Assembly (NCBI GenBank): GCA_965227935.1
Contig: CBDDGS010000055.1
Location: forward strand, 1,302,001 to 1,366,000
Source of the DNA: JAWPMT01 sp965227935
GTDB taxonomy: Bacteria > Bacteroidota > Bacteroidia > Cytophagales > Cyclobacteriaceae
Reading direction: 5' to 3'
DNA: 64,000 nucleotides
The notes below the pieces were generated by a model, which was not told where the DNA came from, made no database searches, and worked only from the letters and a program-made list of their open reading frames with translations. The position numbers and the translations under genes were made by a program. Shown one piece after another: positions 26,101 to 33,500 of this stretch (positions within the stretch are counted from its first letter, which is position 1; every line of letters starts with the position of its first letter).

Positions 26101-26836
26101 GATCGATGAGCTCGAGGAGGAAGCGAAGAAGGGTAATGTGGAGGAAGTGACCTCCATCGCGAATGACCTGCGGGACAACGAAAGCAAGATCACCCACCAC
26201 GGAAAGCGTGCCGAAGAGATCGTCAAGAGCATGCTCCAACACTCCCGAGGGAGCGATGGTGAAAAACAACTCACCAACATCAACGACCTGGCCGACGAAT
26301 ATGTGCGCCTTGCTTACCACGGGCTCCGAGCAAAAGACCCTTCCTTCAATGCCGAAATCAAAACCAACTTCGACCCCAATCTCCCCGATATCAACATCGT
26401 CCCCCAGGACATTGGCCGCGTCCTCCTCAACTTGCTGAATAATGCCTTCGCCGCCGTATCCGAGAAAGCGAAGTCGGACGGCAACGCCTATATCCCAACC
26501 GTGCAAATAACAACTAACCTATCCCCCCTTGAGGGTGGTCCGGCATCCCGGGGCAAGGGGGGTGATTCCCCCCTATCAAGGGGGGCGCAGGGGGGTGTTT
26601 CCCCTGCCGAAGGCATTCAAATAACCATATCCGACAACGGCCCCGGCATCCCTGCCGACATCCGCGACAAGATCTTCCAACCCTTCTTTACAACGAAGCC
26701 CACCGGTCAAGGCACAGGATTGGGACTCAGCCTGAGCTATGACATTGTGACCAAGGGGCACGGGGGCAGCCTTGAGATGGAGACAGAAGACGGAGAGGGC
26801 ACGGAGTTTATCATCAACCTGGATGTTGTCTCATGA
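23156..26836 (+). CDS. Propeller/Y_Y_Y one-spanning sensor histidine kinase, copy 1
   Basis: A 1226-residue kinase. After a signal peptide (about 1-21, ending VAYAQ), a two-component-regulator propeller occupies about 25-770, with recurring IWIGT/LWVG blade signatures. A Y_Y_Y domain lies near 797-875 (LEYWQKDLAF, NLSPGTYTFRVKGSN), then a membrane helix near 883-905 and a kinase core with His963. Such sensors typically read polysaccharide breakdown products in the periplasm, but here there is no AraC-type output domain and no Sus genes beside it. Oddity: between the N box and the G1 box (26519-26607) the frame carries a GC palindrome insertion read as SPLEGG...SPLSRGAQGG, inside the ATP-binding domain near the ATP lid. 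G1 DNGPGIP and G2 remain intact, so activity is possible. ATGA overlaps join it to both neighbours. Confidence 0.9.
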   Translation: MRYSIFILILFYLLQADVAYAQDAIPLQAYGVRDGLPEETIHAIVEDDHGFIWIATQREMVRFDGYQFTSPWKKSTEVRDYGILNSRGGIMKGRDGKIWIGSGRTGEILSYEPVSQKIASYALPEGNTKFRIACLLVLEDVIGNIWFSVVQYESEEVKICRLRPDTGDIKCYNHHAGFRRNFLGGNYFTAMVPTDSSIWTVDRSQDLRGTLRRWDSAIDDFEVILQPGEIIPGTELSDTLVEVFPANRGQFLVMSSDRHVFLWDPLRRNVHSYFSYDPSPNGVWVAFEDREGFLWIVHPRTITRIDPASGSRLEYFGKNQHFQFGTRGDVLSIWPEAELSGGALWLGVEHDTGPSHLAFDFDDAQFSVFDGSLNFEGNPQQYFQHMVMDFSSTRWFGSRPNIHREDAHRTRIQRFSTNNRSAHIPGDTVVAVFEDSRQRLWVSTTNGLALYQDSTRSFGTFQHAIGDRFSLSANACGPIMEDDSGYIWIGTEDGLNLYDEQSGKFHRFLHNEPEPNDIKALYQDSHGRIWVSIRDKGVWIYDSDTKSLTEFFEFTGEVRQIFEDHRGNIWLAHYGEGPFRYQEETKTFTDYHFESGDGEVHWITEDAARNLWVGTDARLHCFDPKADSFEVYGSWEKGFHSNISFHADQEGGLWVGNYRGALIRITPSTRSYESYGLKHGLPESAYVVLGAIPTDKYGNLYLATDLGLSVFNMTNHQVSNFDEKHGFYGSRGVALTRANGEVWIGGGKGLHRIIPEKLLQEKNLIPPKVWITSMTIMDSTYSAPDGIIFQKAVDYTDQIELEYWQKDLAFAFVALHYLRPEANQYSWRLEGYDEQWTEPSYTRTASYTNLSPGTYTFRVKGSNADGIWNEEGDFITIIINPPLWQTAGAYGFYFLIFCGGVLAVHRFQKSRTIRIERERIKDEQLAQAKEVEKAYQELKTTQTQLIHAEKMASLGELTAGIAHEIQNPLNFVNNFSDVNRELIDELEEEAKKGNVEEVTSIANDLRDNESKITHHGKRAEEIVKSMLQHSRGSDGEKQLTNINDLADEYVRLAYHGLRAKDPSFNAEIKTNFDPNLPDINIVPQDIGRVLLNLLNNAFAAVSEKAKSDGNAYIPTVQITTNLSPLEGGPASRGKGGDSPLSRGAQGGVSPAEGIQITISDNGPGIPADIRDKIFQPFFTTKPTGQGTGLGLSLSYDIVTKGHGGSLEMETEDGEGTEFIINLDVVS
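26523..26585. repeat. GC-rich palindromes inside the ATP-binding domain of the kinase at 23156
   Basis: CCCCCCTTG (26523-26531) pairs with CAAGGGGGG (26554-26562), and CCCCCCT (26568-26574) pairs with AGGGGGG (26579-26585). The insertion is in frame. The sister kinases have a TVNLKTQKLNN-type strand at this place instead. Confidence 0.75.
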
Positions 26837-29800
26837 GGTATTCGATTTTCATACTCATTCTTTTCTGCCTTCTTAAAGCTGACACAACCTATGCCCAGGA
26901 TGTCATTCCCTTGCAAGCTTATGGAGTTCGAGAAGGGCTGCCGGAGGAGACTATCAAGGGTATTGTCCAAGATGATCACGGATTTATTTGGATAGCCACC
27001 CAGAAGGAGATGGTCCGATTTGATGGCTATCAATTCGAAACTCCTTGGAAGAAACCATCAAAGGCCGGTGACCACGAAAAATTGAACTCCCATAGGGATA
27101 TCATGAAAGGGAGCGATGGGAAGATCTGGATTGGTAGCGCCACTGGAGGGCAGATATTGAACTATGACCCCCAATCTCAAAAAATCATCTCTTATGTATT
27201 GCCGGAGAGCAATACAAGATTCCGTATCGCTTGCAACCTGATCTTGGAAGATGTGAGTGGCGATATTTGGTTTTCCGCTTTTGAACATGAATCTGAGGAG
27301 GTGAAGATCTGTCGGTTACAAACCACGACTGGGGAGATCAAGCGCTACGATCATAATGCGGGTTTAGGTAGGATAGGCCTTGGAGGGAACTTCTATACGG
27401 CCATGGTGCCAACTGACAGTTCCGTTTGGACGGTAGATGCTTCGCAAGACTTAGGGGGTACGCTACGGAGGTGGGACCCCGCCACGGACCAGTTTGAGGT
27501 GATTCTCAAACCAGGAGAGACTTTACCCGGCACCGAACTGAAAGATACCTTGATGGATGTTTTGCCCACGAAACGAGGCAAGTTCCTGACTATGACAAGT
27601 CGTCAGCATGCTTTTCTTTGGGATCCAATCAAGCGCGAAGTCAATTCTTATTTCACGTATGATCCGAGCCCAAAATTTCAATGGGCTGCTTTTGAAGATA
27701 TTGAAGGCTTTCTGTGGATCGTTCATCCAAGAACTATCACGAGAATTGATCCGGCATCCGGTAGTCGTCTCGAATACTTCAGTAAGAATCAACACTTTCA
27801 GTTTGGGACACAAGCCGATGTACAAAGCATCTGGCCTATTGCTGAGTTGGATGGGGGAGGATTGTGGCTGGGAGTTGCTGATAACAATGAGCTGCCTTCT
27901 TACTTGCGATTTGATTTCGATAAGGCTCAATTCAGTGTTTTTGATGGTTCATTGAATTTCGAGGGGAATCCACAGCAGTATTTCCAGCATATAGTGATGG
28001 ACTTTTCCTCTACGAGATGGTTTGGTTCAAGGCCCAATCTTTATAAGGAGGACGCCCATCGGACGCGGATTCAGAGGTTCAATGCGAATAGCACATCTTC
28101 TGCATTTCCAAGCGACACTATCGTCGGGCTTTTTGAGGACAGCAAGGAAAGGCTCTGGGTCTCCACCAGAAATGGTCTTGTCGTATATCACGACACGAGT
28201 CAAAGCTTCACCACCTACCGCAATACGAGTGGGGACAGATTCTCCCTCAGCGACAATAACGTCGGGCCTATCTTAGAAGAAGAATCGGGGAACATTTGGA
28301 TTGGGACTGAGAATGGCTTGAACCTCCTCGACGAGCAATCAGAAAAATTCCATCGCTTCTTTCACAATGAGCTGGAGACCAATCATATAAAGGCGCTTTA
28401 TCAGGACAGTCAAGGAAGGATCTGGGTATCGATTCTAAATAAAGGGATTTGGATCTATGATTCAGGTACAAAGACTCAGACCGAGTTCTTCGAATTCAGG
28501 GGGGAAGTTCGCCAAATATTCGAGGATCATTTGGGCAATATTTGGTTAGCACATCATGGTCAAGGGCCTTTCCGATACTTGGAAGCTACCAAGACCTTCA
28601 GACGCTATCCTTTTGAGACAGGTCAGGATCGGGAAGTACATTGGATCACTCAGGACTCAGCAAACATCCTCTGGGTTGGGACTGACAACTTCCTTCATAG
28701 GTACATACCCAAAGCGGATTCCTTCGAAGTTTACGGAAGTCACGAAACCGGATTTGCCGCGAATTCAAACTTTTATTCAGATGCGCAAGGTGATTTATGG
28801 GTGGGGAACTACCTCGGTGCCCTTGTGAGGATCAGACCCTCCACCAAGACGTACGAGAGTTTTGGCTTCGAGCATGGATTGCCAGAAAGTGGTTATGTGG
28901 TTCATGGCGCCATTCCAACTGACGATTATGGGAACCTTTATCTCACTACAGATAGGGGGTTGTCCGTATTCAACATGACCACAGCGCAAGTTTCCAATTT
29001 TGGTGAGGAGCATGGATTTTACGGCTCAAGGGGAGCAGCCCTCTCCAGGGCCAATGGCGAGGTTTGGATAGGTGGCAGGAAGGGCCTCCATAGAATTGTT
29101 CCCGAAAAGTTGCTACAGGAAAAGAATCAAATACCTCCGAAGGTATGGATCACATCCATGACCATTATGGATAGCACTTATTCTGCACCAGATGGGACTA
29201 TCTTTCAGAAAGCAGTGGACTACACAGATCAAATCGAGCTCGAATACTGGCAAAAAGACTTTGCTTTTGAGTTCGTTGCTCTCCACTATCTGAGGCCGGA
29301 GGCCAATCAATACGCATGGAGATTGGAAGGCTACGATGATCAATGGACACAGCCATCGTTGACCAGAACGGCCTCTTATACCAACCTCTCCCCAGGGACC
29401 TACACATTCCGGGTGAAGGGATCCAATGCCGATGGCATATGGAATGAAGAAGGAGATTTCATCACGATTATTATCAATCCGCCTCTGTGGCAAACAGCCG
29501 GAGCGTATGGTTTCTACTTCCTGATTTTTTGCGGCGGAGTGTTGGCAGTCCATCGGTTTCAAAAGGCTCGCACGATCCGCATCGAAAGGGATAAGATCAA
29601 AGATGAGCAGCTGGCCCAGGCGAAAGAAGTCGAAAAAGCCTACCAAGACTTGAAGACCACCCAAACCCAACTCATCCACTCTGAAAAGATGGCCTCCCTC
29701 GGGGAGTTGACCGCCGGCATCGCCCACGAGATCCAGAACCCACTGAATTTTGTCAACAACTTTTCCGATGTCAACAAGGACCTGGCGGAGGAGATGATCG

Positions 29801-30414
29801 AGGAAATGAAGAAGGGCAATCTGGAAGAGGCAGAAGCGATCGGAAATGACCTGATTGCCAATGAAGCGAAAATCACCCACCATGGCAAGCGGGCCGAAGA
29901 AATCGTCAAGAGCATGCTCCAACACTCCCGTGGGAGCGACGGCGAAAAGCAACTCACCAACATCAACGAACTGGCTGACGAATATGTGCGCCTTGCCTAC
30001 CACGGCCTGCGTGCCAAGGATCCCTCCTTTAACGCTGACATCAAAACTGATTTTGACCCCAACCTCCCCGAAATCAACATCGTTCCTCAAGACATCGGCC
30101 GCGTCCTCCTCAACCTGCTCAACAACGCCTTCTCCGCCGTATCAGAAGTGGACGACCCGACGGTAAACCTAAAAACCCAAAAACTTAATAACTCAATAAC
30201 CATTACCATCTCCGACAACGGCCCCGGCATCCCTGCCGACATCCGCGACAAGATCTTCCAGCCTTTCTTTACCACCAAGCCCACGGGGCAAGGCACAGGT
30301 CTGGGACTCAGCTTGAGCTATGATATCGTCACGAAGGGGCATGGGGGAAGGCTTGAAATGAAGACGCAGGAGGGAGAGGGCTCGGAGTTCCAGATGGAAT
30401 TGCCTTTGGAATAA
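26833..30414 (+). CDS. Propeller/Y_Y_Y sensor histidine kinase, copy 2
   Basis: A 1193-residue close paralogue of the preceding gene: the first 15 bases of coding sequence and most of the propeller and Y_Y_Y region match closely (PLQAYGVREGLPEET, DDHGFIWIAT, NLSPGTYTFRVKGSN). The order is signal peptide, propeller (~25-770), Y_Y_Y (~800-875), membrane helix, kinase core with His965, N box NLLNNAF, G1 DNGPGIP and G2 GTGLGLSLS. The segment just after the His box (EEMIEEMKKGNLEEAEAIG) matches the TPR kinase at 21201, not its own tandem copy, so this gene is a mosaic. It lacks the palindrome insertion of copy 1. ATGA overlap upstream; last gene of the kinase operon. Confidence 0.9.
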   Translation: MRYSIFILILFCLLKADTTYAQDVIPLQAYGVREGLPEETIKGIVQDDHGFIWIATQKEMVRFDGYQFETPWKKPSKAGDHEKLNSHRDIMKGSDGKIWIGSATGGQILNYDPQSQKIISYVLPESNTRFRIACNLILEDVSGDIWFSAFEHESEEVKICRLQTTTGEIKRYDHNAGLGRIGLGGNFYTAMVPTDSSVWTVDASQDLGGTLRRWDPATDQFEVILKPGETLPGTELKDTLMDVLPTKRGKFLTMTSRQHAFLWDPIKREVNSYFTYDPSPKFQWAAFEDIEGFLWIVHPRTITRIDPASGSRLEYFSKNQHFQFGTQADVQSIWPIAELDGGGLWLGVADNNELPSYLRFDFDKAQFSVFDGSLNFEGNPQQYFQHIVMDFSSTRWFGSRPNLYKEDAHRTRIQRFNANSTSSAFPSDTIVGLFEDSKERLWVSTRNGLVVYHDTSQSFTTYRNTSGDRFSLSDNNVGPILEEESGNIWIGTENGLNLLDEQSEKFHRFFHNELETNHIKALYQDSQGRIWVSILNKGIWIYDSGTKTQTEFFEFRGEVRQIFEDHLGNIWLAHHGQGPFRYLEATKTFRRYPFETGQDREVHWITQDSANILWVGTDNFLHRYIPKADSFEVYGSHETGFAANSNFYSDAQGDLWVGNYLGALVRIRPSTKTYESFGFEHGLPESGYVVHGAIPTDDYGNLYLTTDRGLSVFNMTTAQVSNFGEEHGFYGSRGAALSRANGEVWIGGRKGLHRIVPEKLLQEKNQIPPKVWITSMTIMDSTYSAPDGTIFQKAVDYTDQIELEYWQKDFAFEFVALHYLRPEANQYAWRLEGYDDQWTQPSLTRTASYTNLSPGTYTFRVKGSNADGIWNEEGDFITIIINPPLWQTAGAYGFYFLIFCGGVLAVHRFQKARTIRIERDKIKDEQLAQAKEVEKAYQDLKTTQTQLIHSEKMASLGELTAGIAHEIQNPLNFVNNFSDVNKDLAEEMIEEMKKGNLEEAEAIGNDLIANEAKITHHGKRAEEIVKSMLQHSRGSDGEKQLTNINELADEYVRLAYHGLRAKDPSFNADIKTDFDPNLPEINIVPQDIGRVLLNLLNNAFSAVSEVDDPTVNLKTQKLNNSITITISDNGPGIPADIRDKIFQPFFTTKPTGQGTGLGLSLSYDIVTKGHGGRLEMKTQEGEGSEFQMELPLE

Positions 30415-30486
30415 AACACGACGCATCTCGACTCGAGTACCTGGGAGCTTGTGCACTAAGTGATAATTATTCCATAAATGGCGTTA

Positions 30487-30517
30487 TTTGTGGGCTTTTG
30501 TGAATATCTTACTATTT
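30487..30517 (+). promoter_or_regulatory. Weak candidate Bacteroidota-type promoter for the protease gene
   Basis: TTTG at 30487-30490 is followed after 19 bases by TACTATTT (30510-30517), a partial match to the TTTG / TAnnTTTG consensus. It lies 20 bases before the ATG at 30537 in the 122-base gap that ends the kinase operon. The match is imperfect. Confidence 0.25.
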
Positions 30518-30536
30518 CAGCTAACGCCCTGGTGCC

Positions 30537-33500
30537 ATGAAATTTGACTACTTAGAAACCTCTGGGATGTCCAGACGGTATAATTGCGCTTGTTCCAAGC
30601 GATTCTATTCCCTCCTTGCTATTACATTCCTTTTCCTATTTGCGAGCTTCGAACCACTGGCCCAACCAGGAAAAGGCCGCAAAAATCAAGATGTGGAGCC
30701 TACCTTCGATTGTATTGAGTATGCTGGTAACGGCAAGTTTCGAGCACGCTTTGGCTATAACAACAAGGGCAACAAACAGGTGATTCTACCCACAGAGGAT
30801 AGTCAAATCATCATCAATGACGGTGAGTCATCGGAGAATGCCCTCAATGTTTTTGAATCGGGTAGCCATGACTACGCGTTCTCTTCAGATTTTTCATCGA
30901 AAGATCGCGTCACGTGGAAGCTCATACTGCCCAATGGCAAAGAAAAGTTGATCACCGCGAGTGCCAACTCATCCCATTGTGGGGAGGGTGGCGGATTTAT
31001 ATTCCCTGTGATCAATCAGTCTGGAAAGAGTGACAATAAGATAGGTCTGGACCTGACAGCCCTGGGTTCCGGAGATCGGGGTTCAGCTCCTGAGTTGCTG
31101 TTCCAAATCAACGAAGACCAAAATGAGGTACTTGTAGAGATCGTGCCTCTGGAATCGAAGCTAACCACGGTCCTGCAGCTACTCAGCAGCAAATATGGAC
31201 GGGTGGACAACCCAGATCCCGCTATATCCGACTTCATTGATAAGGGTACCATCACGTTTCTCAATGGACTGCAGTCCAATGCTGTGACCGTCTTCTTCCC
31301 AATCAATCGCCTCCTCGAACTCAATGAGGAGGAGGATGTCAACTTCGTACGTCCCGTTTACCCCGCAGTTCTGAATCGTGGCATCACTACGAGCCAGGGT
31401 CATGTCGTACAGGGATCTCAGGAGGTCCTGGAGGCATTTCAGTACGAGAAAGATGGCCAGGTCCTACCAGTCAATGGCAGTGATGTGCGGGTGGGCGTAT
31501 TGTCCGACAGCTACAATACCCAGCCCAATGATCCGGCAAATCAAGTGGATATCCCACAGGGTGATCTGCCGGCCACTGTTGACCTGTTGCAGGAGTACCC
31601 TTTTGGAATTGCGTCTGACGAAGGACGTGCCATGCTCCAAATCCTTCACGACGTAGCCCCAGCAGCAGACCTCGGCTTCCGAACCGGAGTAGTGACGCCC
31701 ATCGATTTTGCGGAAGGCATTCAGTCGTTTCAGAGTGCTGGGTATGATGTTCTGGTAGATGACATCACCTTCCTGACGGAGCCATTCTTCCAGGATGGGG
31801 TCGTGGGCCAGGCAAGCAAGGAATTCATAGCCACCGGCGGCATTCATGTTACTTCCGCAGGCAACTTTGGTGAGCTGGCGGTGCAGGATGTCTTCACGCC
31901 AGCCGCAGCGACTCTGAACCCAGCGGTATTTGGTGAAAGCGCCGTAGCCCATGACTTTGGCGGGGGCGATTTCCAGCTGAGCTTTTCTGTGTGTCCCGGT
32001 GTGTACCTCGCAGTCTTGCAATGGGATGAGCCTTTTTATTCCCTCAACCAGTTGCCCGGCGTGGCGACAGATCTTGACGTCAACGTCGTGGACAACAGCC
32101 AGAACCTGATCGTGGGCAACAACCGCATTAGTTTCGTCGGGGATCCCGTGGAGCTCGTAGCCTTTGAAGCCACGGCCTGCGGCCAGGCCAATTTTGTGGT
32201 CAGCAGTGCGGAGGGAGCTCCTTCTGGTTCCGTTGGTTTTCGCCTGATCATCTTTCAGGGGCCGGACCTCGTGCTGAATGAATTCAACCAGGGAGCGCCA
32301 ACGATTACGGGCCAGGCGATGGTGGAAGAGGCATGGACGATTGGTGCAGCATTCTACGGAGGCGATCCGCTTTCGGCAGAGCCTTTTTCCTCCTCTGGAG
32401 GGCTGCTGCCCAATGGGCGTGACGTGGCTGTCGACTTCACGGCCCCGGATGGTGTCAACACCAACGTGCTCTCGATCGGCGCTGATATCCAGTTTGACCC
32501 AGATACGCAATTTCCCAATTTCTTCGGCACTTCGGCGGCAGCACCCCATGCGGCGGGCGCGGCTGCGTTGTTCAAATCAGTGATACCTGCGTGGTATCCC
32601 GATGGTCCACCGGACGGGGACCCCTCTCTCAATGAAGAGATCCTCTCGCTCATTCAGCAATCGAGTCTGGCGATCGGCCCGGAATCCAAGACCGGTGCGG
32701 GATTCGCTCAGGTGAATGAGGCCTTCAAGCTCATCGCTGCCCCCACACCCCAGGTTGAGACGCTGGAGATTATCGATGAAAATGCAGAGACCCTCACTTT
32801 CCGTGTAACAGGGCGCTTCTTTACAGAAGATTCCGAGATCAATCTCAGGGGTGAGCCAGTAGTGGATGCCAATGGCAGTCCGGCAACTCAGTTTGTGAGT
32901 AGCGAGGAATTGGTGGCCGCGATACCCATCGTTGGCGGCGATCCGCCCATCAATGTTTCGACAGATCCAAAGACGCCTGCTGGATCAGACGGTGGCGTTA
33001 GCAGCACGCTGTACTTTGGAGATGGCATCCGCGAATTGATTGTTGTCAAAGCCAACGATACGCAGAAACTATTTGGCGAGGCACTACCCACATTTTCAGT
33101 AGCCATTAGCGGGATTCCGGAAGGAGTGGACCCTGCCTCCATCGGATTGGGCGTCACCAATATCCAGTACAGCACTATCGCTACGAGTACCAGCAGCGTC
33201 AATAATTATGCAGTCACCCCCTCCTTCGTCGTCGAGCCGGGCATTGAGGTGCTGGAGGAGTATGAGTTCGTGTTTGAGATCGGTATCCTCAGCATATTGC
33301 CACTGCCGGTGACGATCGTTGCGGAAGATGTCACAGCGACCTACGGGGAGTCGTTTGCTATCACACTGCGATACGAATACGATGACACAAATATTTCAGC
33401 CGGTGAGCGGGCTGACTTTCTTACCTCATTGGTGGAGGCTCACACTTCTACGTTCGCTGAAAATACCCTCGGAGTCTTCAACAGGGCACGCCCGCTTGTA

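Noticed and set aside
29113..30090. 325-residue open frame on the minus strand
   Set aside because: Antisense to the kinase core. The same mirror text appears opposite the other kinases, which shows it is a by-product of the conserved core.
31464..32549. 361-residue open frame on the minus strand
   Set aside because: It lies fully antisense to the protease gene, has no recognisable domain and is rich in Arg, Gly and His, as expected for a mirror frame.
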